NCBI GenBank assembly: GCA_947179485.1
Contig: OX359246.1
Coordinates: forward strand, 35,009,632 to 35,073,631
Reading direction: 5' to 3'
Source: Allacma fusca
Taxonomy: Eukaryota; Arthropoda; Collembola; Symphypleona; Sminthuridae
Length of the DNA stretch: 64,000 nucleotides
Shown: in pieces, positions 45,477-57,631 of the stretch
Position numbering within the stretch: the stretch's first letter is position 1
Layout: each line of letters starts with the position of its first letter
Made by a program: the position numbers and the translations under genes
The notes under the pieces: generated by a model
The model's database searches: none
What the model saw: the letters and a program-made list of their open reading frames with translations, nothing else
What the model was told of the DNA's origin: nothing

Positions 45477-47955
45477 TATCAGTAAATATCACATATGTAC
45501 GCTTCTATTTAATAACTTTACGTAATCCAATGGTAATAATTATTGAACAGTATAAATTTTTGGCTTAAATTGAAAATGATACAATTAAAATTCTTATACA
45601 ACAAATCTGACCCCAACAGGAATCCTAGCAATGCAGTTTTGACACTTATTGTGACTTTCCTTCACTCCGACTATCTCACTAAATAATTGTGAAGTAAGTC
45701 GTGGTCGTGCGGGCGGCCTCCTGTTGTTCACTAATTTCAAAGGGTTACCCTACACCTCCAGTACTTCCCATGTGTAATAATTATGCTAATCTAAAAAATA
45801 TGTATTGATTTTTTGTGTCTGAAAGTAAACATGTTGACAAAATTGCATGACCTTTAGAAGCACAGCATATTTCACTACACAAGACCAGCAAGCTCATTTA
45901 TACGAGAACGACCAATCCTGGAAGTAACTTACGTAACATTTAGAGTATAAATTTGAACGATCTATGTATAATTAGGTATGTAGCGTAACGTAAGTAAACG
46001 TAAGGGACTTGAATTCTTTGACGATCAAGTTATGTGAAGAGGAAGTGCAAAGTTGTTGTGGCACGCAGTTGGGGTCATTAACAAGGCAAAACAATTTCCC
46101 TTGTACGCATCAAGGGCAAGGTGAGAAATGTTGGCACGAAAATGATATGCCACTGTAATAATTATTTCCTGGCAATTAAAAAACATTAATATTGAAGCAT
46201 CAAAATTTCTTAAACGTATAATAGTATATTAAGGAATATTTTCAGCATTGATCCAACCAAAATAAAATCCCACTGACCCGCACGTAAGGGATGCATGTAA
46301 CAACTGCACATATTAAGAGACGATTATTTATGAAAGTTTATAAAATTCTTAAGTATAAAAAAAAAAGGTGTTTATACTCTTTGCGGCTCTCACCTTTCTG
46401 TATGCCTACAGTCGTAACACACCTTCTCCTTATTTGGATTTAAATCATCCCCATTTATTCTTTAATTATGAGAACTCATGTCAGCATTGTCCTCGCAGCG
46501 GTTGTCATGTCTGAGAGGAAAGAATGGGCAGGGGAAAAAAATTCCCTTCCAATTGAGAAATCTTTAGAAATGTTGGATCAGTAAGGGACTGATTATTGGG
46601 GCGTTTGGTGCAATCCTTACAACTAGCTGCTCATAAGTGACCGATTATTCCTGATACATATAGTTACATACATAGGTAATTAAATTTTAGATCTCTCTGA
46701 AAATATGTAGAACTAGCATGCAAGCCATCCACCAAGGTGGATGGGAAAAGTGGTTTGTAACGGTTTGTAAATCATAAAAAATATTAAACTTAACAATATA
46801 TAATTAGGGCGTTTTTACATATAAGGCTGTTCTTCGTTTAAATAAATGCAATGGATCCTTTAAAGCTCTTATCCTTTTCGATCGGGTAAAATCTGTGACA
46901 GAAACCAACTTTTTCGCTTATTAATGGCTTTATATATCAATTTTTTCATTACTTTCCTTGCAAAGGTAAGTTAAATTATTTTTTTTAAAAAACCTATATG
47001 AATTTAAGGGGGATCAACTCTGGTCCGGTCAGGGTACAAAAAAATAACAAAGGCCCTCAGATTCCATGCAGAGAGACCTTTGTATTTATTTGACTATTTA
47101 TGTTATTCAAAGTTCCCCGCCACTGACCTACGATAAGCAATGTCTTAATATTCAGTTTTACCTACATTTCGTATGTAGGTTTTTAAAATAACTTTACTGT
47201 TGTATTGAGTTTATCTGTAGTCACAATTAAACATCGAATGGAACTGTCATAGTAGCTAGATAAAAAACCTACTCTTAGGAAAACTAAAAGCATCCTATTT
47301 ATGTTAGCAACATTGCCACAGACTTTGGTCAAAATAGGATTCGCTGATTTTAAAAAACTGAAGCCTGTCCTTTTACTATACTTGAAGTCGTTACTCAAAG
47401 AATAAGTTTTGGAATTGTTCTCAAACTTTTGCGTGGCATAAATGTTTTTTGAAAACATTTAAATGCTGTTTAGTAAATAGGTGCTGTACGGGGTACTTAT
47501 GAAATGGTAGTTAAATAATTTACGTTGATCGAATGTTTGCAATTTGAAATTGCTCTTGTTTATATTCATTTTTGCTGGAACCCATTATTAAAATTATAAG
47601 AATTGACCACAAAATGTTATCTATTAAAGACCCTAATTTTTTACCACGAAAGTGTCAATTTTTTTCGTAATCCAGAATGCTGTCCATGCATGATAGCTAC
47701 ATCAGTTTAATTAATTTTATGTCTGACATGTGTTGATGGACCCCAAAGTTACTCTTGTACTCTATAGAGTTAGTATACTTACTCTCATATTCAAAGTTAG
47801 AATTTAATCGTGGTAGTTAAAAGATGGTGAATGATCATATTAGCCAAACTGTACTAAATATTCAAAAGTGTGCACAATAAGCAAGTGGTAGTTGACTGGA
47901 ATTAACCATACACAATTCCAAGATGCAAGATAGTTACTTTGTTGGTAACTTTTTA
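45477..47955. other. intergenic, nothing recognised
   Basis: About 2.5 kb upstream of the esterase start. Scattered short frames lack family features. No RNA gene or clear repeat. Confidence 0.45.
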
Positions 47956-48295
47956 GAAAGTGAAACTTTCTTATGCACGAGTGTATTCCGTCCGTCCGTC
48001 CGTCATTACAAAATCTTGTGGTAGCCATATCTTTACAACAGAATGACGTAGGGACATGTGACCTTCACCAAAACATCGGTCATAAAATCTAGTTGTGCCT
48101 TCTGATAACTTCGGTGACCTGAGGTCAACCGTTTGACCTCAGAAAATTATTTTCTGTATATAATTATCAAAAAAATCTTGCATTTGCTATCTTTCCAACG
48201 GATTGACGTATGTACGGACATGCGACCTTTACCGATTACAATCCAAATCTATTTCCCTACCTTACTATAAATCTTTTAATACAAGTTTCACTTTC
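47956..48295. repeat. repeat with GAAAGTGAAACTT ends and CCGT microsatellite
   Basis: GAAAGTGAAACTT at 47956-47968 is inverted at 48283-48295. Inside are a (CCGT)n tract near 47989-48003 and two diverged direct copies of a unit of about 55 bp (48014-48067 and 48177-48233) sharing GCTATCTTT/GCCATATCTTT, GACGTA and GGACATG(T/C)GACCTT. It looks like an interspersed repeat, class unknown. Confidence 0.5.
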
Positions 48296-48692
48296 CTGCA
48301 CATGCAAACGAAGTTTGCTCAAATCAGTGCAGTGCACGGATTTTTTAGTATTGGGTTATTTCTTGTCTCTTTTTTAATTTTTTCGGGTTTGTAATCTTAA
48401 ATGGCATTGTTTTGTTGACTTGAACAGGATTAAGTTGTAGTAACACTTGGTTACTATAACTTAAGTCTGTCCAAGTAAACAAAATAGAAATGCTAAAAAA
48501 TAATAGTTCATTTTTTTTCATTCGTACAAAAATGTGATTACAAATAAAAAATCAATGTATTTTTTTCTTTTAAAAATAAAAATATTTTTATTAAGTTTTT
48601 AACATAAAAATTAAAGCATTTTTTTCATGAATAAAAGAAAAAAATGAACCCCTATGCTTCAACATGTCATGTACATAAGTGACGACTGGCAC

Positions 48693-48736
<44 letters not shown>

Positions 48737-49613
48737 AGACAATCACTTTCAAATTAGTATAAAGGATATCTACCCTTATGTTGTTATAATTGACAATAGG
48801 GCATGCAAAAATAATAAATTCAGTTCTATTATGTCAGTTTTGGCAAAGCTCAATACGCAATCCGTCAGTCCAAAAAGCCTATTTATTATTTAATAAAAAA
48901 ATCAAGTTATTTTAATATATATCATTTGAATGACCTATATGAAGGATACACTCTTTCTTTTAGAAACCATTTTGTGTACAAATGCACTAACTGAATGTAA
49001 GAAGGGTATAAATTTACAGTGAACAAAAATTAACACATGTAATGTATAATTTTAATATTGAAATACTTGTATATACATACATGGTACGCATAAAATATAA
49101 TTCACTAATTTTGAAATGAAATTGGTGTTTCGGGTAGATTTTCCAAAATTATGTGACTACATGGAGGATTGTATATTCTTCGGGACTGAAGATGTGTCGG
49201 ACAATAAAGAGGTTGTAACTATTGGAAAGTTGATTATTCAGAAATCATTTAACATTAGGGTAGGGTATAGATATGGAAGAACCGCCGGGACCGAATCTAA
49301 CGACTTTAGGGAGAAGTTTCCTATAGCGATAGTGACTATAAAAAGGTTTGAATGTAGTTTATGTAATCTGACCAATAAGAGCGATTAATATTCCTAATTT
49401 TCTTATTTAGAGAGATTTAATTCTATAATTTAGTTAAAGAGAACTTTTGTTCCAATTTTTGACTGCTTAATTAGTAACAAGTTTTAATTATCCTCTTTTC
49501 CCTTTGAAAGTGAATTACGAGATAATCAAAGAACTTTACTAATTATAATAAAATTATGGATTAGTTAAATACGCGAAGTGAAATATATGTATATAATTAA
49601 TACAATAGTTAAA
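48296..49613. other. intergenic with (CAT)n microsatellite at 48693-48736
   Basis: The CAT tract has about 14 units. It produces a poly-His frame that is not a gene. A 90-codon frame at 49116-49388 has a balanced composition, but I recognise nothing in it and do not call it. Confidence 0.5.
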
Positions 49614-49820
49614 AGTACAAATTCACTTTTTACCACAAGGATTATGTTTTATTCACAGCAACGTTTCGAGCTTTGACTCTTCGTCAGAAAATAGTAGTAG
49701 TAACATTCAATGTATTGTGCATTACAATCAATAAACAAATGTTTGCCTGATGAAGAGTTGAAGCTCGAAACGTTGCTGGGAATAAAATATAATCCTTGTG
49801 TTAAAAAATGAATTTTTACT
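49614..49820. mobile_element. foldback element, arms of about 75 bp
   Basis: The arms 49614-49687 and 49746-49820 are inverted copies with about 85 percent identity by eye, separated by a 58-bp loop. Each arm carries CTGA(T/C)GAAGAGT...AGCTCGAAACGTTGCTG in opposite orientation, giving a superficial match to hammerhead ribozyme core words (CUGAUGA, GAAA). No coding capacity and no obvious target duplication. Confidence 0.6.
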
Positions 49821-50272
49821 CTTATCCATTTATCCATATTCATGCACACAATATAGTAGCAGTCAACCCAAACGTACTGTTAAGCGAGATGGGCTTATGA
49901 ATGAATAATCAGAGAGGAACAAACAGGGCTTAGAGCTTATTATTTTAGCATGTACGAGAATAATCGGAAAATATTATGAAAAATAATGGGAAAACGTAGT
50001 ACAGTGTAAAAGTACATTACACAGAGGGTTTTCCGGGACTGGGGTTATATCTATATGCCCAAATAGATAATTAGGACCTAATTATATAGAAAGGTTCGCT
50101 TAATTTATTAGTTTTTTATTCTTGGTATAGATACAGTAAATACGAAGTTTTTCTCTTAATAGTTTGTCTCCGTATAGTCTCACATGTGTTAACCATTAAT
50201 ATTTGTTCACCTTTTTAGCTCACAGTCCAATCCCGTCCTGATTGTGAGGCTGTAAACGTTTTTATACAGAGA
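49821..50272. other. intergenic, nothing recognised
   Basis: No gene or repeat recognised. Confidence 0.45.
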
Positions 50273-50280
50273 TGAGAGCG

Positions 50281-50570
50281 CAGTGGTCGGATTTTTGTGA
50301 GAAGAGGAAAGATTCTTCCCAGGGAAAAAATATGTCTGGCAGGAAAAATCTCAAAGGGAAGGAATTCTTTTTTGCGAACAGGGATTTGTTTGGCAGGGGT
50401 TTGACGCCTTGTCGGGAAATCGTATTTGCAAATAGGGATTTAGAAAATCGTTTACCTTTTCTTCAGCAGAGATTTTTTAAATCGTTGAAGACCTCTCTGC
50501 AGGGACATAAGATTCAGCATAGAAATCCAGAAATGATCTTCCAGGGAAATTTACAAAAATCCGACCCCTG
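50281..50570. mobile_element. hAT-type non-autonomous transposon, CAGGGGTCGG family, copy 2 (inverted)
   Basis: 290 bp. Ends CAGTGGTCGGATTTTTGT and the complement of CAGGGGTCGGATTTTTGT. The interior matches the reverse complement of copy 1 (CTTCCCAGGGAAAAAATAT, AATCTCAAAGGGAAGG). The flanks TGAGAGCG (50273-50280) and TGAGCGCT (50571-50578) are an imperfect 8-bp duplication, suggesting an older insertion than copy 1. Confidence 0.82.
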
Positions 50571-50578
50571 TGAGCGCT

Positions 50579-52564
50579 TAGTGGCAACCTCCGAGACATT
50601 TTCATTAGCCAATAACATTTTTATAGTAACAAGTACCTAATTCATTTGATTGTCTTAATCCAGAAAGGCATTTAAATGGTGGTAACATTAATGGGAGATT
50701 GCTTCCCAATTAGGCTTCTGCTGAACACACAATGTAAAGTTTGATGTATCATCAAATTAAATGGACCCAGACGTGTGCAAAAATTATTGCTATTGACGTG
50801 TTTCCTTTGAATCTAGCTTAAACGGTGTAGGCAAAATGTCAACTGAGAAAAGCAGGAATAACTAATAATAAACGACCCATTTTTCCCGTACTTATGCATA
50901 ACTTGATTCCACACACAATTAGCCAACATATTTTAAAGTAACGAATGATTTGGTTCCTTCATTGTTAGGACGGAATGCTTCCTTGGAGTTCATTTTTCAT
51001 AACGAGCTTCATAACTGCCTTTCTTCTCAAGTATATATATATAATTACGAATATATATTCGTATCGATGTGAAGATTCAATTTATTCTTAGGTGCGATCT
51101 GGTGATGCCATTTACATCCACCTTGAATTTGCCTGGCCACAAATTGAACAAGGCCAACTAGTGTTAACAAGTAGCTGAAACGCTATGGTTATGACGGGCA
51201 TTTTGTTTTAAATGGTTTTAATGTTTCTGGATGTTATGATTCTCCCGTAGGTACTTAAAATATTTAAAGTTTGTCGTCTTTTCTAAAAAATTATAATATT
51301 GTAAAGTCGTATATAATAAAACATTATTCCCTTTCTTAAACCGATGGTTTACGAATCAGAATTTACGAGAATTGAGAGTTGGTCCTGACTAATTTTACGT
51401 TGCGAGTTTTAACATGTGTCTGTTTTTATTGTGTTAATTCAAATTCAACATAATGTACAGAGTTGTTGTCGAGTTAATAATTGCATTACTAAAATGTATC
51501 GCGCAACGAAAACAATAAAAGCAAAATAATAAATGTAATTACTTATTCTCCAACAAAGCACCTATTAATTACATTGCTGTTGAGAACGTCCTCTGGAAGG
51601 CAGTTTTGGTGTACCCAGCTCCGAAGAGTGTCGTTGTGAAAGATTTCTTGGGATTTATGGTTGATTCAGACAGTTTATTAGAGTTTAGTACAGCCACATT
51701 ACCTTAGTACCGCCTTACCAGAAAATTTACTTTAAGGTGTGTGTCTTGTGGAAACTGTCTATCATTATTTCGCGGAATTGAAATTAAAGATTAAACATGA
51801 TTGTTGCATGAACTTGCCTATCCTTGTACACTTGGAATTTAATATCTACAGCCTCCTTGCTGGGTCGAGGCAGGAGGACTCTGTTTAGGGATTTTTAATG
51901 TTTTAATTCATCTATGCATGGCCCTTGAAAAATGCTACAGCGTTTCGAGGAAATCAAAGACTGTGGAAAGGTGACCAATGGTCAAAGGTGACCTTTGCAA
52001 ATGAATCCCCTAAGACCCACAAACTTTACACTCCTATCCACAACCTCAACTTAAACCCATTAGCTTTACCCAATAGTGCTCAATCTTGCCTGCATATCCA
52101 TAATTTTACCCCCGCAACGTACAACCTTACCTTGATTAACCTAGAGCTTCATCTTATATTATGTAGTATAAAGTCTTATATATTTGAAATGGTGGAGGAA
52201 CTAACACTGGTGAAACGTTGTAAACCAACAAGACTAATTATAAGCGACAATTAGTCGCTTTTTCAAAAATGATTCAAATAATACTGCAAATTCTCTCATG
52301 TAAAAGTTATCCTAGGGAAGTAAATATTTGCTCAGTGCTGAAGGAGACCATTGTATCTATAGCAAATCTTTCTACTCTTTTATTTGTTTTTGATTGGCTC
52401 TGCGCTAAATGAATTTTATATGACATAAATGAATTCTTTGTGCATGAATGCATAGATGCAAATAAAATTTGAAATTCAACGTTAGCTCATGACACAATTA
52501 TTTGTAAATGTCTTTATAAAAACAATTTTCGTAATTACAGTATTCTGAAATTGTAAATGAATCT
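50579..52564. other. intergenic, nothing recognised
   Basis: A 109-codon frame at 51925-52254 has no family or signal features and is not called. No repeats recognised. Confidence 0.45.
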
Positions 52565-53320
52565 TTAGTATTTGTATATAGTCGTACTTGTATCCTCCAG
52601 TTGGACAATATCGTCAGAGCACAAAATAGTTTTACTTGGATCTTCACAAATATGACGGAGGTGATCAAAAACAAAATCCTTTTCACAACAGAATAACGTG
52701 AAGTTTTTAGAGTTGAAATCACAAGTACAGTATTTTTCCGTGCAGATCCCAATCGTCCCATATTGACTCCCAGGCTTGCAAACATCCTCACACTTGACGC
52801 CATTTTCATTCAGGATTACCATCCTCTTGAGGACTGCATTCTTCAAGGAGATGACAAAATGTTGAAATAATTTGGCAAAATTGAAATTAAAACTTATCTT
52901 TTGGAATAATGTTTGAATTGCTGTAAGCATATGTTTTGCAAGTTCCTTCGTCCCGTTGTGAAATGCTTCAGCCATTTGATGATGAGAATAATTATCATGG
53001 GGATGATGAAAGTTGGAGACAATGTTAGCTTTAAACTTTCTTGGAAGAGGAAAGGATTCTCCAAAATTTTTAGGATGAAATCGTAAATCCTCAGGGAAGA
53101 AGATTTCTGAATCATCTCTTCTCCGTCTTTCCCTTGGACGAGAAATGGATCTACTTCCTGATTTTAAAGTTTGGTAGTCCCCAGCTGTAGCTTCACTATC
53201 GAGACTCAACCCCACAACTTCTGTCGTTGAATCCGACTGCCTTTTAGATCGGGGATTAGCACAGACTCCAATAATCACAAGGGCAGCAAATCCAAATACA
53301 ATCTGCACTTTTCCAACCAT
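52565..53320 (-). CDS. secreted cysteine-rich, chitin-binding-like protein (251 aa)
   Basis: Single open frame with an N-terminal signal peptide (VIIGVCA, cleavage near residue 21), then SKRQ and RERRRR, possible furin-type processing sites. A low-complexity and helical middle (30-170) contains a His-rich patch (HHPHDNYSHH). A C-terminal cysteine module occupies 177-234, with Cys at 177, 181, 193, 198, 200, 211, 212, 225 and 234. The spacing and the YGTIGICTEKYCTC, FVFD and CEDPSKTILC blocks recall a peritrophin-type (ChtBD2) chitin-binding domain, where FD before the penultimate Cys is usual. The first half is atypical, so this is a related or convergent fold by inference. A paralogue with the same module lies at 63320. 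Confidence 0.75.
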   Translation of the reverse strand: MVGKVQIVFGFAALVIIGVCANPRSKRQSDSTTEVVGLSLDSEATAGDYQTLKSGSRSISRPRERRRRDDSEIFFPEDLRFHPKNFGESFPLPRKFKANIVSNFHHPHDNYSHHQMAEAFHNGTKELAKHMLTAIQTLFQKISFNFNFAKLFQHFVISLKNAVLKRMVILNENGVKCEDVCKPGSQYGTIGICTEKYCTCDFNSKNFTLFCCEKDFVFDHLRHICEDPSKTILCSDDIVQLEDTSTTIYKY

Positions 53321-55021
53321 TTTTTTAAAATTCGCTTGTGAAGCTTGAATTTATTCAAATTCACAAGTTTTGTGAATTTTCCTTCAAATAATTATTTAAG
53401 GAAAGGAAAACTCCCTGCTAATAGTGTTTGATGTGCCCAGAGCTGTGCACATTTCACAATCGGTACTGTATATACTGTGGAGAGCTTCAAAATTCAACGC
53501 ATAAGATTGAGCACACAGGACAGTTTAGCGTAACATAACGGAATGAAGCCTTTGTGTCTGCATGCTATTTTGTGAAATTTAATCATAGATTCTATACATA
53601 CACAAACCGTCCTTGAATAGATTCACCAGGATGTAAAAATTTAAATAGAGGCAGGAATTTTTCTCACACTGCCCTCCACCATAGTCAGGGAATCATTAAA
53701 ATTGTTTACATCACGATTAGAATGCAGAACTGACAATTAAGTGGATCATTACATGAAATTATGATTGCCGGCCTGAGCACGAATTAAATACTGAGACTTC
53801 ATTATGAACCTGATTTCAATTCCCTACAGCAGGTGAGGAGTCCCAAACGGGTATATAATTACAGCAATTGTATAATGACTGTGCTTTGAATACTGATTTC
53901 GAATGAAAATTTTGTATGAAAAATTATTTTTTCAACAGTTGCTAAAATTAATTCTTTACACTTACATAAATTCACTTCTATGTTTAGCTATACATCTGAC
54001 ATCCATGCATATCATACTTGTCATCCTATAAACATAGACAGGGTTTTTTACATGCCAATTTTAGATCTACATATATCCAGAAGTCGAGTCTCTGAGGAAT
54101 GCCTAATAAAGACAATACTATTAACACTGTATAAGAGAATTCTTATTGGTGGTCCGTTTGTACTGGCGCAGCCTTACTAAAAAAATGTGCACTAAAAACT
54201 TGAAGTCGTTCTGTGTGAAAAAAAAAGGTTTTTAATGATGTTGTAAAAGTTGAATGTAAAAGTTTTACAAAAATAGCTGGACACATTCCCATATGTCAAA
54301 AATCTAATTTTGCTCGCCTTCCAATTGAAAAAACAAGTCCCTGCTTTACAGGCAATTTTTTTTACTTTAAGGATGCCCTAATAAACAGAGGTCATTTAAT
54401 AGCAGGTGTTATTTTTGATGATACACGTGAATCAATTTAAACCCCTTACGCTGAAGCCTATGATTACATACTAAATGCATACACACTTATGAGAAGCATT
54501 AAATTCAATGCTTATTTCCATTCCCATTCAGTCTCTTCCGTGCCACTTATCTAATCTGGCTGGAAATGTAGATAACGATGAAGATTGAAGATCAAGTAGA
54601 CTTACAATGTATTTAAAAGTTTCAGAGAGTATCCACTCTAAAAATATATGCTAATAATTAATTAGTTGGAACAGTTCCGATGAACCTACAGACACTACTA
54701 GCTTTTGCCATACACGTGTGAAAATTACAAAACACAAGTGATTTCACAAATCTAATGCCATGCTTCTTACAAAAGTCATTGTGAAATAAATGTTATCACA
54801 TAATTATCAAATATGTAATTGATTAGCACTGACTTTCAACATTTCAACGAATCAAGTGCTGGTCCCATTGTTGAATATTAAAACGCTATTTAATTTACGC
54901 CCTGCATGGAACTAAATTATAGTTAAACTAGAGCCATACATTTTAACGAGAATTTAGTTCCAGTACATCTCTGTCAGCTGAGAATTTTCTGTAAATTTGT
55001 AACTGTAATCAGAAAATAGTA
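53321..55021. other. intergenic between divergent secreted-protein and phosphatase genes
   Basis: Shared upstream region of two divergently transcribed genes. A 66-codon frame (53980-54180) is not supported. No promoter element can be named with confidence. Confidence 0.45.
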
Positions 55022-57631
55022 ATGAGGGTTGATATTTTCTTGGTGGCAATTCTAGCCACATGTTGTTGGGCTCATGGTACTGAATTATTCAAATTGATTA
55101 TTTTTGAGGGTTCATTTTTTAAATAAATAATTGCATGTATAATTGTGGCCTATTTACTACCAATTTTAATCATTCATTTCAGATGATACTGATCACATGC
55201 ACCCAGTCCCTTCGTTTGCTCTTAACAAGGTGAAACCACTCAGGGCGGTAGAAAGTAAGCTAAGCATTTTATTTTAAATAATTAGAGCGAACATGCACAT
55301 GTTATGTGAATAATTGCACATATTTGCACAAATATGGTGTTTATAATAGAGGCATTATAAATTATAATGGATTTATGATTTTTGTCAAATTTTTGTGGAA
55401 CAGGTGCTGAATTTTGGCGAGACCTGGGTCAAAGCACATTGAGTTCAAAGGTTGGGAATCGACGTCTGGAAAAACAAGCCAAAAATATTATATTTTTCCT
55501 CGGAGATGGATTTTCTTTACCAACGGTTACTGCCACGCGAATTTTTAAGGGACAGCAGGAGGGCTCCGTGTATGGGGGTGAAGAGGCTCAACTTCATTTT
55601 GAAACTTTTCCTAATCTTGGAATTTCTAAAGTTTGTACACAAAAGATATATTGTTCAAGCTAAATTTATATTATTAATGTTTTCGAACCTTGCGTAATGA
55701 AAATAACTGAATTATGTTATAGACTTATTGCACCAACTCCCAAGTGGCAGATTCAGCATGCAGTGCCACTGCATATTTAGGTGGTGTCAAAACTAACATT
55801 GGGACCACTGGAGTGTCTTCTGCCGTCACACGTGGGGTTTGTGAGGGTCAGATGGATACTGCGAACCATGTCTCTTCTATTTTAGCTTGGGCTCAGGTAA
55901 CATTAATTGGGCTCCGAGCATACATGATTGCGCAAGTGCTTGTACGATTACTGCAGAAATAGTGCTATAATCTGCAAATCTAAGGCTGATTTTATTTGCA
56001 TAGGCCGCAGGGAAATCCACTGGTGTGGTTACCACGACCCGCATCACAGATGCAAGTCCATCTGGTAATTATGGTCATATTGCAGAGCGTGGCTGGAATG
56101 ATGACTTGGACGTCAAGAATGATGGCTATAATCCAGACACTTGTGAAGACTTGGCAAAACAAATGATTCTAAATGACCCAGGAAAAAATATTAATGCAAG
56201 TTTTACCACATCAATTTGTTTTAAAGATATTTACAACGATACAAATTCAATCGTAAAAAATCATAATACTCCGTGTGACATGACCTCAGAAATCCGTCTC
56301 GGATTTGTGCCCACTGATGTTTTCACACTGTGCTGGAATTTATATACAGTTTTTAGCTAGAAATTCCTTTCAAAAAGCTACAGAATTTCCTTTTTTCTTA
56401 CGGAACTCCACAATCGACAAGTGCTATTTTGAAAGGCACAGAACAGAGTGTATCCTTTTTAAAGCATTTTTATTAAAATGGTGTCAAACGTTGCAGGGGC
56501 TATGTGCCTTTCAAAAGGACCGAGAGATTATTCCGTGAAAGGAGGAATTAGCGGATTATATTCCTAATATTAAATAATAATAAAAAAAAATAACTTTCAT
56601 AGAAATTATTTTAAATATTGTAGGTAATCCTTGGCGGAGGTCGAGAACACTTCTTGGACACCACAAACTCTGATCCTGAGGGAGGGGTCGGGCGTCGAAC
56701 TGATGGGAAAAATCTGATTCAAATGTGGGAAACCGATAAGCAACAGAAGAATTCGGAGGCTATTTACGTATGGAATCGGGATCAGCTTCTGACTGTTGAT
56801 ACGGCAAAAAATGATTATGTCCTTGGACTCTTCTCCAGATCTGACCTTGATTACAATGACACTGCCCTGTCAAAAGGTGACCCAGCTTTGCATGAGATGA
56901 CCAAAGTAGCTGTTGAAATCCTTAAGAAAAATCCCAATGGTTTCTTCTTATTTGTGGAAGGTACGGATTCTCTAATCAAGTATTAATCTTAAATTTGCAA
57001 ACTTTTAGGGACATTAAAATTGTAACTTTAATGTTCGTGACTATACTTTTAATTGCTATATATAGATATTGTAAAAATATAAATATGCGCTAATATCATC
57101 TACAATTTTATTGGGTCTTTAGGAGGTCGGATTGACCATGCTCACCATTCCACGAATGCCCAGCGTGCTTTGATCGAGGCCCTTGAATTTGAGAAGGCTA
57201 TTAAGTACGCGGACGACGTGACCGATGACACCGACACTTTAATAACAGTTACCGCTGACCATGCTCATGTCATGAGCATCTCTGGTTATCCTGAGCGAGG
57301 CAATCCCTTACTCCGAATCGCTGAAGATTCCGATGTGGACTTCCTCCCTTATACAACGCTTCATTATGGCAATGGGCCTGGCTACAGGGAACCCAGCAAG
57401 AACGGAGGAGACCGTCAGGACTTGACGAATGAAGATTTTGATAATATTGCTTTCAAGCAACCAACAACTCTACCAGTGGGGTCCGAGACACATGGAGGAG
57501 ACGATGTTGCCATCTTCACCAAAGGACCCTTTGCTCATTTGTTGACTGGTGTTGTGGAACAGAGCTACATTCCTCATGCTTTGGCTTACGCAGCTTGTAT
57601 CGGGGAGGGTCCTACGTTTTGCAAAAATTAA
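55022..57631 (+). CDS. alkaline phosphatase, 521 aa, 7 exons
   Basis: Exons 55022-55076, 55183-55254, 55404-55630, 55723-55896, 56004-56195, 56624-56960 and 57123-57631. The start encodes a signal peptide (VDIFLVAILATCCWAH). Family blocks: FFLGDG with metal ligand D77; VADSACSATAYL with nucleophile S129; VILGGGR at 241-247; VEGGRIDHAHH with E352, D357 and H361; TADHAH with D398 and H399; ETHGGDD with H476. All catalytic and Zn/Mg positions that I can check are present and the frame is intact. The enzyme removes phosphate from monoesters at alkaline pH, usually outside the cell. The protein ends 10 residues after a Cys with no hydrophobic tail, so it is probably secreted rather than GPI-anchored like many animal forms. 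Intron 5 (56196-56623) starts with GC, not GT. A polyadenylation signal AATAAA lies at 57699-57704. Confidence 0.95.

Noticed and set aside
48654..48893. Poly-histidine frame
   Set aside because: Translation of a CAT microsatellite; no surrounding coding signal.
49116..49388. 90-codon plus-strand frame
   Set aside because: Balanced composition but no recognisable domain, promoter or paralogue; not enough to call a gene.
51925..52254. 109-codon plus-strand frame
   Set aside because: Composition and hydrophobicity look random; no signal peptide, family motif or splice structure.
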